Positions 20,231 to 30,972 of a stretch of DNA of 64,000 bases are shown piece by piece; the stretch's first letter is position 1; each line of letters opens with the position of its first letter. Position numbers and translations under genes: made by a program. The notes beneath the pieces were generated by a model. It was not told the origin of the DNA. It made no database searches and worked only from the letters and a program-made list of their open reading frames with translations. This DNA comes from Dendrolimus kikuchii (Eukaryota; Arthropoda; Insecta; Lepidoptera; Lasiocampidae). The stretch is from positions 18,978,710 to 19,042,709 of the forward strand of contig CM034407.1 in the NCBI GenBank assembly GCA_019925095.2, in the 5' to 3' direction.

Positions 20231-20798
20231 ACATACATACATACATAACTTCACGCCAGTTCCCTTGCGGGGTAGGCACGAACAACAGAGCGCCATTTAG
20301 GCCTATTCTTACACACCTCACTTGCTTCTTTGACATTCATAACTCTTGTCATGCACACTCGTCTGTTCTTAAGGCTCCTGACATCACCCTCCGCTAGTAC
20401 ACGATCAATTTGATCATGGAAGGTGTGTCGTGGCCTTCCACGACTTCTGCATCCATTCACTTTTGCATTGTATATCTGTTTAGTCATTCTTTCATCATGC
20501 ATTCTTTCCACATGCCCGAACCACCGGAGCATTCCTTTCCTTCACCCCGACACTCTCTTTCAGACCAACTCTCTTTCTTACTTCGGTATTACGAACGCGG
20601 TCCGCGAGCGTCACTCCGCAGATTTTGCGCAGTGCTCGCTTCTCAACCGCGTTTACTCTACTTTCATGCTCTCTCTTCCATACCCAACTCTCGCTTCCAT
20701 ACGTGAGCGTAGGTAGCAGCACCGCGTTGTGTATGGCGAGCTGGGCCTTCTGGCTGAGGTTCTTAGCGCCTAGAAGTTTACCTAACGCTCCATTCAAA
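20231..20798 (-). mobile_element. RTE-A LINE copy 4, nested in Harbinger
   Basis: Minus strand: NGALGKLLGAKNLSQKAQLAIHN..., then LRKICGVTLADRVRNTEVRKR, a frame break near 20550, then LRWFGHVERMHDERMTKQIY to AYPARELA stop and an (ATGT)n tail. One of the longer copies. The TSD is not clean ('tcaac' vs 'tcaaac'). Confidence 0.85.
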
Positions 20799-21145
20799 CA
20801 AGAGGCGTGGAAAAGCTTTTGTGAAGTCATTTATGATAATTACAGCGAAAAGATGACAATTAATAACAAAAGAGCAAATACTTCATTCTATGACGCCATG
20901 ACGCTTTGCGGCGCAGCGGCGCAAAGAGTTGCGGCACGTCACCGCAACGCGTTTATGTGTTTAAGCCCTTAAGGCGTGGATAAAATCTAGACTGATTTGG
21001 CGTTCAGTCATTGTATTACAAATACTAGAATATATTATGCCGTCTAGACATTGAGACTATTATAATAAGTGTGACACCTATAAGCGGAGTTATTTCCATA
21101 CGATTATGCAGGTCAAATATTATTAGATTTGCACTAGGGCATTTT

Positions 21146-21300
21146 TAACCGACTTCCAAAAGGAGGTTCTCAATTCTTTTGTAAATATAAAAATTACTAT
21201 ATTTTGCATATTTGTTGTTGTTTTTGTATGTTGTACTTGGCACCGACTTCAAGATGTAGCAAGAAGTCGTTTAAATATTTATTTTTCGCTTTTTAGTTTA
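21146..21300 (+). repeat. Unclassified repeat X3 (copy 1)
   Basis: 'accgacttccaaaaggaggt' at one end and 'ggcaccgacttcaa' near the other give a short inverted end motif (GAAGTCGGT). The middle ('ttactatattttgca') matches 63130-63200. MITE-like, non-coding. Confidence 0.5.
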
Positions 21301-22146
21301 AAGTCAGGTTTTTTATGTACAAAAAGGTACATGTTACAAAATGGAACAAAGACTATTCAAAAAGACTAATTAGATGTCTTTGGGACACAGGTTGGAACGA
21401 AGTTTAGAAGACCGTCGAAAAACATTGACGAAATTGTATAGTAATAAGGACAATTAGAAGTACTTGATCTTTATAATACACAGTGTTTTGAATTTCAAAA
21501 CACTGTATATTACACTGGTGGATATTATTTTATTTTAGATCTTATAACATTGCATTAAAGGTCGCAATTGTAAAGTAATATCATTGTATAGCGGTCAGTA
21601 TTTTTCCTTTCGGTAATATTTTTATTCGTCTAGCTCTCATCCGCCGAATAACGTGCGATAAGGAACTTTGTTCCAATAGTTTTATGTTTTAATGAAGTAG
21701 AATTATTCTACCATACTTAAAGAGCAGGGTGATAATTGCAAACTCCAGAACAACGGACTATTTTCAGAGAAAACGCAACATTTTCAGGATAAGAGAGTGA
21801 TTTAAATTTCCACTTGGTTACATTTTTCAAAAATGTTTAAGATATAAATAAAATCATTCAAATACCCTTCTTTATTTCATGTTTTAATATTTAATTTAAT
21901 ACATTAAACTGTCTTTACCTTCACATTTTATAAAGTTGATAAATAAACTAAGCTTACTATCTCAAGCTTTTTTTTAATGGCTTATGTTTAACTTATCAGC
22001 GGATATAGTAAAATATAACGGCAAAAAATTACTTTATACTGTCAAAAATAGTCAATGACCACCGAAATTAAAATCCCATTAAAGGTGTTTTATTTTGTTA
22101 ATAGAGTAGAATAGAATATACGTCATTGTACAAAAATGCTACATAA
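21301..22146. other. Unassigned; perfect hairpin at 21480-21506
   Basis: The only clear structure is a 12 bp perfect hairpin with 3 nt loop (arms 21480-21491 and 21495-21506). The sequence after it ('atattattttattttagatc') also resembles 20080-20105 inside the Harbinger element, so a small repeat is likely. Confidence 0.45.
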
Positions 22147-22160
22147 TATTAAGAATATTA

Positions 22161-22277
22161 AGAGTTATGAATGTCAAAGAGGCCAGTGAGGTGTGTAAGA
22201 ATAAGCCTAAATGGCACTCTGTTGTTCGTGCCTACCCCGCAAGGGAACTGGCGTGAAGTTATGTATGTATGTATGTA
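22161..22277 (+). mobile_element. RTE-A LINE, 117 bp copy 5
   Basis: Only the last ~95 bp of the ORF plus the (ATGT)n tail, with an exact 14 bp TSD 'tattaagaatatta' (22147-22160 and 22278-22291). Shortest cleanly bounded copy in the window. Confidence 0.9.
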
Positions 22278-22307
22278 TATTAAGAATATTATAATATACA
22301 AGTACAA

Positions 22308-22356
22308 TCGGCGGTTATATCGCCCATGGCGATTTCTTCCTGACAATCTTTGTACG
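22308..22356 (-). repeat. LINE-Y 3' UTR fragment
   Basis: Contains 'ggcggttatatcgcc' and 'gcgatttcttcctgacaa', like the LINE-Y hairpin region. Confidence 0.4.
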
Positions 22357-22524
22357 GAGGTAAGGATAACATTATTTAGGTAGTAATAGCGTATTAATTT
22401 GCTTGAACATTTACTTTATTGAAGTGCGGTCAAGATTAAAAACAGCTAGAACCATTGTACGAGAAATTTTGACTTATTTTTTGGACTTCTTTTGTTTCGT
22501 TTTCTTAGTGTTTAGTATATGTTA

Positions 22525-23090
22525 TCTAATATATAAAATTCTCGTGTCACAGTGTTAGTTACCATACTCCTCCGTAACGGCTTGACGGATTCTCATGAAA
22601 TTTTGTGTGCATATTGGGTAGGTCTGAGAATCGGACATTTATTTTTCATCCCCCTAAACGTTAAGGGTAGTCCACCCCTAAATATATATTTTTTTTTTAA
22701 TTTTTAGATAATTAATATTTTTTTAGGATATAGCATTAAAAAATACACACAACCCTAAATTTTCACCCCTCTACGATCAACCCCTATTTTTTATTTGTTA
22801 ATTATAAACTTTAATTTTTTGGCAAGATTTTTAATCTTATTTTGTCATGACTTAGAATTAAAAAAATTATATTACTGTTTTCGATTCGCAATTAGAACCG
22901 GTAGGTGGCGCTGAGATCGGGTTCTGGAATCCTCCTAATCACCTGGAGCGATTTTGGTGATTTTGTTTTTGTGTGTTTGAGTGGGTTCCCGGATGGTTTG
23001 GATTCGCAATTAGAACCGGTACGTGGCTCTGGGATCGGGTTCTGGAGTTTTATTTTTTAAAGGCAGGACAACGTCTGCCGGGGCCGCTAG
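22525..23090 (+). mobile_element. Complete non-autonomous Helitron, 566 bp
   Basis: 5' TC at 22525 after A; 3' CTAG at 23087-23090 before T. It starts 'tctaatatataaaattctcg', typical of a lepidopteran Helitron family, and ends 'ctgccggggccgctag'. The segment 'gattcgcaattagaaccgg' occurs at both 22883 and 23001 (period 118), an internal duplication. No coding region. Confidence 0.8.
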
Positions 23091-23092
23091 TA

Positions 23093-23650
23093 CAATATAC
23101 AATCAGCTCAGGATACCGCGATCTTTCTTGCCGCCGCAAAGCCGGCAGATAGTCACGTCACGCCGCCTTGAATGATGTCTTATGGAGGGATCTTGCCACC
23201 GCTAACGTGCCGGCTTTATTGGAGCCGAACAGTATTGCACGTAACGATGGTAGGTGTCCTGACAGAATGACTCTAATTCCCTGGCAGCGTGGCAAGTCTT
23301 TGGTGTGGGATGCGACCTGCGTAGACATGTTAGCCGATCAGCCGGTTCGGCGGCGGAAACAGCTAGATCACTCAAGCGGCGCAAATATGCAACACAATGA
23401 GAGTTATATGTTTGTGCCGTTTGCTATCGAGACGCTTGGACCTTGTGGTCCTGAGGCCAGGCCAAAACGACTCATCGACTCTTCAGCTGATCAGAAGGCT
23501 GGCGCTTACCTCGAGCAACAGATCAGTATGGCGATCCAGCGAGGAAACGTAGCCAGCCTTCTGAGCAACCCATAGAAGACGGTGATCAAGGCACAGTATT
23601 TGCTTCTTTATTCTACTTATAGTCTTGAGGGACTATGAGTAGAATACAAT
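23093..23650 (+). pseudogene. LINE-R C-terminal domain, partly intact
   Basis: Open from 23153 to a TAG at 23573-23575. In order: SRHAALNDVLWRDLATANVP; DDGRCPDRMTLIPW (start variant NDGRCPD); GKSLVWDATCVDMLA; FVPFAIETLGPCGPEA; and AIQRGNVASLLSNP. The CPDRMTLIPW...LVWDATC pattern recalls PD-(D/E)XK-type nucleases, a domain seen at the C-terminus of some LINE polyproteins. A 12 bp hairpin (23613-23642) follows the stop and recurs in copy 2. The RT is absent. Further copies at 35931-36883 and 63905-63985. Confidence 0.6.
23613..23642 (+). other. LINE-R 3' UTR hairpin
   Basis: Arms 23613-23624 and 23631-23642, 12 pairs including one G-U, loop of 6. The same hairpin, with different but still pairing bases, lies at 35934-35960 in LINE-R copy 2. 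Conservation of pairing suggests a role in the RNA, for example recognition by the RT. Confidence 0.6.
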
Positions 23651-23827
23651 ACAAATAAGTTTTCTTTTATTGTATTAAATTATTTATAAATTGCTTCATT
23701 ATACTAGCGTATAATTTATGTATGTAAATAAATCAAGTGTCCGCCATATACATATATATATATGATAGATAGGTAATAACACTTTATTGTACACCATTAC
23801 AGGAAATTTACGAACTGGTATTATTCT

Positions 23828-23900
23828 AATTGTGTACGAAAGGCGGTCTTATTGTTAAAAAGCGATTTCTTCCAGACAACCCGTAGCAAGAATATTGCTG
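23828..23900 (-). repeat. LINE-Y 3' UTR fragment
   Basis: 'ggcggtcttattgtt' and 'gcgatttcttccagacaaccc' are degenerate versions of the LINE-Y hairpin region. Confidence 0.45.
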
Positions 23901-23953
23901 ATTAGGAGTGGCGATGGTGGTATACATAATTATTGTACGATTACTTACTTACA

Positions 23954-24345
23954 GTGACGCTCGCGGACCGCGTTCGTAATACCGAAGTAAGAAAGAGAGT
24001 TGGTCTGAAAGAGAGTGTCGGGGTGAAGGTAAGGAAAGGAATGCTCCGGTGGTTCAGGCATGTGGAAAGAATGCATGATGAAAGAATGACTAAACAGATA
24101 TACAATGCAAAAGTGGATGCATGCAGAAGTCGTAGAAGGCCACGACACACCTTCCATGATCAAATTGATCGTGTACTAGCAGAGGCTGATGTCAGGAGCC
24201 TTAAGAACAGACGAGCGTGCATGACAAGAGTTATGAATGTCAAAGAAGCAAGTGAGGTGTGTAAGAATAAGCCTAAATGGCGCTCTGTTGTTCGTGCCTA
24301 CCCCGCAAGGGAACTGGCGTGAAGTTATGTATGTATGTATGTATG
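23954..24345 (+). mobile_element. RTE-A LINE copy 6
   Basis: Starts at the VTLADRVRN segment and encodes VRKRVGLKESVGVKVRKG, HVERMHDERMTKQIY and so on to the AYPARELA stop, then an (ATGT)n tail. TSD 'tacttaca' (23946-23953 and 24346-24353). The frame is open throughout. Confidence 0.85.
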
Positions 24346-24353
24346 TACTTACA

Positions 24354-25027
24354 TTTTAATAATAAATATATAACTATACTATATATACAAATATACACAT
24401 AAGTTATATACATATACAAGATATGGTGATAAAATGGAACTATTTAAACATAATAAATATATAACTATATACAATATAATATCTACTAATTATATAAAAT
24501 TACATATCATTATATTGCAGATAGTATTTCCTAACAATGTTCTTAAATTATTAGAGATTTAGCTTGTGTGACAGCAACAGGCGATGTATTTTAAAGTTGT
24601 ACAGCCTTAAATAATTAATTATGAATAATTAAAGGAGTTGCAGTTTGCTGCAATATTATATAAATATAAAACGACATGAAAAATGGAGTATTATGGTATT
24701 AGGAGATCACTGTGGTACCTACTGTCTATAGTCATTTACTTAATACTATCTACATAGGGTAAGTAAGCAGCTGATATGTTCAAATGGAAAAGCATCAAAC
24801 AAAACCAACTGAGCTATAAAGATCGAGTGTACCACACAAATAGATAAATAAAGGTAACCAAACACCGTACGCTGTACGTCGAGTCGGTGCATATCGCCAG
24901 TTTAATATTTAATAATTCATCCGAACAGTACGTCCGTCCGTGCGTATAATTCGTTGAGACGGGTGCGCGGACCAGTGACAGCGGGTAGCGGAGAGCACTT
25001 TCATTAGTGGAGCGGAATAACTAAAAC
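24354..25027. other. Unassigned; GC-rich part 24890-25010
   Basis: No gene recognised. The GC-rich end has 'ccgtccgtgcgtata' and 'gagacgggtgcgcgg' and could be an old LTR or LINE 5' end, but no terminus is visible. Confidence 0.35.
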
Positions 25028-25352
25028 AACGTTTTATCCGTGCAGGATCGGAGAAAGAATACAACTTCCTTGCGGCCGTGCGGCCTGTCGTGAGAGGCGA
25101 CAAAACAACCCACAGCCAGATGGTAGGGCCTTTGCCCGACTGGATGGTTACCACCCCTAATTTAAAGTATGTCGCCATAACAACCTTGAGTTGTGTTCCG
25201 GAATTAGTAACCAGGTTCCAGCCTCCCTTAAGAGAGCAGCAGCGCATTTGTAGCGCCTTTGGTGTTGCAAATGTCTATTCGCGATGGTAACCGCTTTCCA
25301 TCAAGTGGGCCGACTGCCTGTCTGCTAAACTCGTGCAATAAAAAAAATTAAA
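25028..25352 (+). mobile_element. Family B, full length
   Basis: Reference copy for the family: starts 'ttttatccgtgcagg'; contains the ttcctgcgg-type block, the 'ggtggtagggc' block, the core with 'ttccggaattag' and 'gagcagcagcgcattt', and the 3' end 'ccgctttccatcaagtggg', 'gcaataaaaa'. About 310 bp plus tail. No convincing A/B boxes, so it is not an obvious tRNA SINE. Confidence 0.85.
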
Positions 25353-25440
25353 AATTGCAGATTTGCAATGTCTTGTTGCAGGTGGTGATTATGTACACAA
25401 TTGTAAGAGATCATATTTTTATTTTTAATTAGTATTGTCT

Positions 25441-25818
25441 CTTTCTATCTGTTTGCTATATCATTTTATTCAAAGGAAGCCAGCGCCTGCCGGCGACCTT
25501 GCATAGGTCGTCGCCCCATCGGGCTGGAGGGCGTCCGACACTGCGTTTACCGAGACGCGGTCTCCACTCCAGGACTCTTTTGCTCCATCGGCCATCGGTC
25601 CTACGGCAGATGTGACCGGCCCACTGCCACTTCAACTTGCTAATTTTGCGAGCTATGTCGGTTACCTTGGTTCTCTTACGGATATCCTCATTTCTAATTT
25701 TATCTATAAGAGAAACACCCAACATAGCTCGCTCCATAGCCGTTGAGCGACTTGGAACTTGTGGACCAATCCTGCCGTAAGTGTCCATGTCTCGGCCCCG
25801 TAGGTCAGGACGGGGAGG
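25441..25818 (-). pseudogene. RTE-like LINE C-terminus
   Basis: Minus strand, 110-residue ORF (25456-25788): MLGVSLIDKIRNEDIRKRT, KVTDIARKISKLKWQWAGHI and LGKRSVGRPPARWGDDLCK. KWQWAGHI and RPPARW are typical of a frequent insect LINE protein end (RTE-like; the exact clade is not certain). The RT core is missing. The PLE terminal repeat begins immediately upstream on the plus strand at 25819. Confidence 0.7.
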
Positions 25819-25961
25819 CTAAATAAAACTTTAACAATACTCGTAGACACTTGACATCTTTGCCTCCGTGATCACGGCCACTGAAAAGTGGCCGAAACGT
25901 CGGAAAAACCAAAATCAAATAAAATTACCGCGCTTAAAACCGTTAAAACGTAGTTTTATTA
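25819..25961 (+). mobile_element. PLE terminal repeat (isolated)
   Basis: Matches 9138-9280: 'taaataaaactttaacaata', the hammerhead-like motif at 25864-25905, and 'accgcgcttaaaaccgtt'. No coding part. It joins directly to the LINE end at 25818. Confidence 0.8.
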
Positions 25962-26336
25962 TTTATAAAACTCTCTAAGTGGGACTCTACCCAATGCTCA
26001 TTCGTGCGTAATCCTTTCAGTTTTTAGTTAAAAACGGACCGCCTTTCAAGTTATTATTATAGTTATTTGTTGATAAAGAATAATGTTTGATTTTACACAC
26101 AGAGAGGCCTATTATACCTTCCTTTTATTAACTAATAATTTGTATGTTATTCTTATAGATGAATGATTACATTGACGATATTGGGATGACGTCAATAGAG
26201 TATACCGATTTCTTTTAGCTAATATGTTGTAGCTATTACTTACATATATCGTGATATTGGTCAAAACTGTATGGAATTTAAAGATAAATAATAATAAACG
26301 ACACATGGCAAAAATAACTGTAGCATGAATGTAATA
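25962..26336. other. Unassigned
   Basis: No gene or element recognised. Confidence 0.4.
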
Positions 26337-26536
26337 TAGGCCACGACATACCTTCCATGATCAAATTGATCGTGTACTAGCAGAAGGTGATGTCAGGAGC
26401 CTTAAGAACAGACGAGCGTGCATGACAAGAGCTATGAATGTCAAAGAAGCGAGTGAGGTGTGTAAGAATAAGCCTGAATGGCGCTCTGTTGTCCGTGCCT
26501 ACCCCGCAAGGGAACTGGCGTGAAGTTCTGTATGTA
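26337..26536 (+). mobile_element. RTE-A LINE copy 7
   Basis: From HDQIDRVLAEGDVRSLKNRR to the AYPARELA stop. The tail is almost absent ('gttctgtatgta'). The start is abrupt at 'ggccacgac'. No clear TSD. Confidence 0.8.
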
Positions 26537-27236
26537 AAAGTCTTCTCTAGTGAAATTTACTTTGAATAAAAAAATTAATTTGATTTTTTATTTCAATCAA
26601 TAGGTGGCGAGAATTAAATTACAAATTCGTTAAAACTGTCCCCTCCTTTTATAACTTTTAAAATATAAGCTAAATAATCTAAGAAAAACCTATTAAAAAA
26701 TTTTATACTCTAAATAATTATAATAATAAATAGTTTTTGAGCTATGAGTCAATTTTAATAAAAAAAATGAGTGGCTCTGTATCCCAATGATGAACACGGT
26801 AAAAGTACTTATCATTATCTGAAGACCGACACGCACTTACCCGACTCTCACCGTAAACAGTTATAACAAATAAAAACAAACGCCTCCAAATTTATTGCTA
26901 AGACAAGATTTCGCAAAGAATTTGAATACAAAAGTGGTCAGCGGCTCGCGAACGTTTCGCAACGGAGCGGAAAGAAAAACAAAAACAAAAATCACATATA
27001 TTTTTTGCACGGTATCTCTCACGATAACACCCGTCACACAAAAAGCTTTTCTGTGTCATTCGAATGCAAAAAAAAAGAGGGAAAAAATGTTCATCGATGC
27101 ACCGTGATGCATCCGACGACATTTTTCAATATCGAAGCAAAACAAATATAGGCAGAAATTAAGGCAAAAACGGGGGATATCTCGTTTTGAGAAACGACAC
27201 AAGGATGGCACCTATGCAATTTTAAACAATAAACAC
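26537..27236. other. Unassigned AT-rich
   Basis: No recognisable element. The ORFs at 26895-27122 on both strands lack domain features. Confidence 0.4.
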
Positions 27237-27428
27237 TGTACAGTTTGTACACTGGCTCTTGCTTGTATTGATGGATTCTGGCAGTAGTTGGTGATGCTGG
27301 TGTTTTCTGATAATAGAGTGAAGAAAATACACCTTGTTGCTTACAGGGATTTATTCTTGTACCGGTTGAGCTTGGATGCTGATCCTTGGGTTCAATTCAG
27401 TGGAAGTTGAAGTCGTATGGTATATTGT
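27237..27428 (-). repeat. Unclassified repeat X1 (copy 2)
   Basis: Inverse of 7523-7712 over ~190 bp, with 'caccttgttgcttacagggat', 'ggatgctgatcc' and 'gtacagtttgtaca' diagnostic. Confidence 0.6.
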
Positions 27429-27558
27429 ATCCTAAAAAATAAAAATATTAAACCTGTTCCTCATCATAAGTCTTCATTAAGCCATTTAAAAGGGCACTTA
27501 TAATAATTGAGGTACTATTTTTCTTTAAAGTAGTTTTTTTTTAATATATTACTTTCGA

Positions 27559-27560
<2 letters not shown>

Positions 27561-27593
<33 letters not shown>
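27561..27593. repeat. (CA)n microsatellite
   Basis: About 16 CA units. Confidence 0.9.
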
Positions 27594-27596
<3 letters not shown>

Positions 27597-27649
27597 CCAC
27601 ACGCTCTCATAGTTTTAGGTTAATTAATTAATAAATCAATTATATTTAA

Positions 27650-27831
27650 GTTTCTATAATAAAATTGTGTTGGGTGCCGCGATACAGACCTAGAGTCTAG
27701 TGCAGCAACCGCCGCCAAAAAATTTGTAGCCTTAATTTTAACTACTATATAAGTTCTAGATATAATTATATAAGGCCTAGAAATAAGTTTGTATAAATAA
27801 ATGAATTTGAATTTGAATTTGATTTATTGAC
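27650..27831 (+). repeat. Possible LINE 3' UTR with (GAATTT)n tail
   Basis: 'gtgccgcgatacagacc' and 'gcaaccgccgcc', then 'gaatttgaatttgaattt' as a tail. No coding region attached. Family not known. Confidence 0.4.
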
Positions 27832-28198
27832 GTATAGTGTCGATGGTTCTATAGTCTGTGCGTACATGACTCACAGAACATCACTACTACGTCACTCACA
27901 ACAATAAGGTACGACAATTATGTAATTTGTTTCATGTGGGCTTTATTGTCAAGAAATATGTAACTTGATAAACGTGCAAACGTCAATAGTAAAATAAACG
28001 CTTGGAAAGAGTATAGCAACTCGAAGGGTCTTGGAAGCAACCCGATCACGATATATTTGTGACCGTGATTTATAGTAATATCATAATATTAAAGTAGGCC
28101 GCAGCGTCAGCAAAACGCTGTACGTTGAACCGTACAACAACAACATATGAAATAGCTGATGCGTGCCAACTTCGCTGGGCGTCATTAAAAAATACAAA
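27832..28198. other. Unassigned
   Basis: No gene or element recognised. Confidence 0.4.
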
Positions 28199-28234
28199 AG
28201 CACGCACGCACACACGCCCGCACGCACGTACGCA
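28199..28234. repeat. (CACG)n-like microsatellite
   Basis: Imperfect 'cacgcacgcacac' repeats. Confidence 0.75.
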
Positions 28235-28353
28235 AATCAAGGTTTAATTAATTTTGTTACCTTAAATTAATTCACAAACGCGAAAAGCACTCCCAGTGCC
28301 TCTTACGAGAATGTGCGCAATTCTTGCGTGGAACGTTATTACTCTTACATACA

Positions 28354-28563
28354 GCTAGGTGTTCCCGTGCCCACTTCACCGGGGGTCATTAAAAAATTAA
28401 AAAATATTATTAATCACAATGAAATATAGCCTATGCCACTCTGAAATAATGTAGCTTTCCACTGGTGAAAGAATTTTCAAAATCGGTTCAGTAATACCGG
28501 AGATTACCCCGAACATCTAAAGTCACAATCTTTACCTCTTTATAATATTATATATTAATATAG
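28354..28563 (-). mobile_element. Helitron copy, 3' end intact
   Basis: Minus-strand 3' CTAG at 28357-28354. Interior 'atatagcctatgccac' and 'tggtgaaagaattttc' as in other Helitrons. Ends near 28563 with 'tatattaatatag'. Confidence 0.6.
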
Positions 28564-28889
28564 TGTAAAGTAAAAATAATATGTAATTTAGAATTGTAAT
28601 TTAAGTATGTAATATATATATATAGCTATATAGCAAATCGTAAATTTCATTATGTGCGTTCCTACAATCTATCTATCAAACTGCATTATATTGTATGTAT
28701 TGTTGTTATATGTGTTGTATTGTCCACCAAGACTTCACTCTCTGGTCCTAGGCGGAAGAACAGCACTGGTCCTTGCTGGTTAGCATTATTCTACGACTGG
28801 GTCCAATTTAGAACTTATTTTGTTTCAATTTCTATTTATTTTTACTTAGTTTTTGTTGTGAAGAAAATAATTTTCTTTCTTTTCTTTCA
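28564..28889. other. Unassigned
   Basis: No recognisable element. The 90-residue ORF 28654-28926 runs into LINE-O and lacks domain signature. Confidence 0.35.
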
Positions 28890-29325
28890 AATTAGGCCGC
28901 ATATAGAGTACTGTTCACACCTATGAACCTTGGGGGGGCCACCAGACTGACCCCCTCGACTCTAATCAACGTCATGGCGCGGGCGTTCGAATAGTCGACG
29001 ATCCCATACTAACAGGCGGTTTAGAATCGTTCAGCCTTGGAGATACTTTGCGTCTCTCTGCGTATTCTACCGCCTGTACAACGGGAAATGTTTCGAGGAA
29101 TTGTTTGATATGCTGCCAACGCCTCGAGACGTTCGATTCCGGGACCGGGAACTCCCACACTAAACTACGCAACGGTTCTCGGTTTCGGAAGGAACTTCTC
29201 GTCGCGGTTTGCCGTCTACGGTTTCTTTAAGAAGGGTACACCCCTGGTATTGCAAACGCCCATAGGCGATGTCTAACCACTTTCCATCAGGTGGGCTGTC
29301 TGTCTCTTTACCTGCTACAGACAAT
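28890..29325 (+). pseudogene. LINE-O copy 2, frameshifted
   Basis: Starts RPHIEYCSHL (28893-28922), the RT C-terminal consensus. Then frames shift: DDPILTGGL-type, RDTLRLSAYSTACTTGNVSRN... It ends in the family 3' UTR 'ggtattgcaaacgcccatag', shared with family B, and an A-run. Decayed. Confidence 0.65.
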
Positions 29326-29433
29326 AAAAAAATAAGATATAACTTAGACTTGTATACTACATAGCTGTATAGTCGTTAGTAAGATCTTTACAAATCATAA
29401 CCACTTTCATTATGAACTTGACTTGTGAAGCGT

Positions 29434-29722
29434 GAAGAAGTCGTGGTAGCGTAATGGCTAGCGCACGCGTCCCAAACTCAAAGGGCGCGGGTTCGATCCT
29501 GGCCGGAACGCATGCACCACTTAGTCAGTTTTCTAACCTAATGTGCATATTGTTACAATTACCACGTGCTAATAACGGTGAAAGAAAACATCGTGAGATA
29601 ACCGATGTGTCAAACCTGCCAAGCCGCCTTGGACAAGCGTGGCGGGTATACTGTCCGATCCCCCCTATATGGGAGGCCCGAGCCCAGCAGTGGGCCGTTT
29701 ATGGGCTGTTATTATATTATAA
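29434..29722 (+). mobile_element. SINE-L, tRNA-derived, full length
   Basis: The head 'tagcgtaatggctagcgcac' gives an A box TAGCGTAATGG (29447-29457); B box GGTTCGATCCT (29490-29500). Body with 'ccacgtgctaa', 'gaaagaaaacatcg', 'gtggcgggtat', then 'ggcccgagcccagcagtggg' and a TTAT tail. Other copies at 43788 (full) and 5925, 7071 (partial). Confidence 0.85.
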
Positions 29723-30281
29723 GTAGTTAACTTGCGGAATAAGTCCTTATTATTTTGTTTGGACAAATATCTATTTAATCGTCAACTAATTACTTAACTG
29801 TAAAAAGTCTGTTGAAACGACGATAGCACTTAATTTGCCAGTTTCGAAACTTAACCACTTCACTAAAGCAAATGTAAAGCGGGCGTAATTATTTATTTCC
29901 ATTTAATAACAGGCGGCGAATATATTTGCTTCTGAAGTCGAAAAATTGAGTACACTTTCGTAACTGTATGCGGGGTGCGTGTCCCTACACCCAGCTGTAA
30001 CTTTTTTTTTTAACAACTCTACGGACTCGAGTTCCGTACCCTTTTTCACAACTTAATTTCTATGAAAGTGTTTTGAGTTCATACACGCTTATTGTTTATT
30101 CTTGTTACTGTGTGTGACATTAATTTAGTGATTCCTATGTTGTGGTGTACTTTAAGAATAACTTATTATATTAATTTATTCTAATTTTAATACTAAACTT
30201 ATACTAATGTAGAGTGTATCTGTTACATGCTGGTGCTGCATGCACCTCTAACTTTTGAACTATCTACCGAAATAATATTTT
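29723..30281. other. Unassigned
   Basis: No gene or element recognised. Confidence 0.4.
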
Positions 30282-30330
30282 ATTAAGTTTTCGCGACTAG
30301 TATACATAACAAAACGTAGTTTTATTATAT
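30282..30330. repeat. PLE terminal repeat remnant, palindromic junction
   Basis: 'ttttcgcgactagtatacat' (outer PLE repeat, minus orientation) is joined to 'caaaacgtagttttattat' (outer end, plus orientation), so two inverted terminal repeats meet with the middle lost. Confidence 0.55.
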
Positions 30331-30972
30331 ATATCAACTGAAATATTAATAAAAAAAAATCAAAGGTTTAACTTAAAAGACACAACAAAAAATGATTTCA
30401 GTTCTTCTAAATTTAATCTGTCATATTTTAAAATAATTAAAAGAATATTGCAGAGTTCAGCAGACAGGTAGACGGCTCCAATAATTTTAGTATTTACTAT
30501 TTTATATTTATATATTTTACCTACTATATAAAGTATGTAACAACCCTACGGCCTTAATCCAAAGACAATAAAATTAAAAAAACAAAATTGCATCTTTCTA
30601 TTTTCAAAAAGTTTTGAATTTCGAAAATAAACACACACGTAATTGTTTCAGGCTATTCACGCTTGGTTTGATGATAGAGGGGGACATCTACATATATGTT
30701 ATAAGTGTGAGCGAGACGCAAGATGCTATGATGGACGGCTGATGTCCAACGACGCGACTTGGGTCGTACTTCACAACCCCGAGCGTACTTTCTCATCGTC
30801 GCACACCAAAATAAACTTTTAAACTTTTTATGCGTTCCTGGTATATTTAGATGATATTGTCACTACGTTTTCCAGTGAAAGAAAAAAACATAACGTGTTA
30901 AGTGGATGATTTATATTAAGTGTAGTGCGTTACTGGCGGCTTCCGGCGTAATTATTTACTAAAGGAGCCGTT
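30331..30972. other. Unassigned, with a 34 bp family B fragment
   Basis: 30445-30478 is the antisense 3' tip of family B ('cagagttcagcagacagg'). The rest shows no recognisable element. Confidence 0.45.

Larger units (their letters stand above)
19640..20968 (+). mobile_element. PIF/Harbinger-type transposon, degenerate, with nested RTE-A
   Basis: Left end 'gggcctaaacacataatcgcg' (first 20 of the arm) and right end 'cgcgtttatgtgtttaagccc' are complementary, giving imperfect ~28 bp terminal inverted repeats. Both are flanked by TTA (19637-19639 and 20969-20971), the TSD of this superfamily. A MADF-domain start follows the left end. The DDE transposase gene is absent. An RTE-A copy at 20231-20798 interrupts the interior. 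Confidence 0.7.

Noticed and set aside
27561..28234. CRISPR-like spaced repeats
   Set aside because: Simple CA and CACG microsatellites without unique spacers; the source is a eukaryote.
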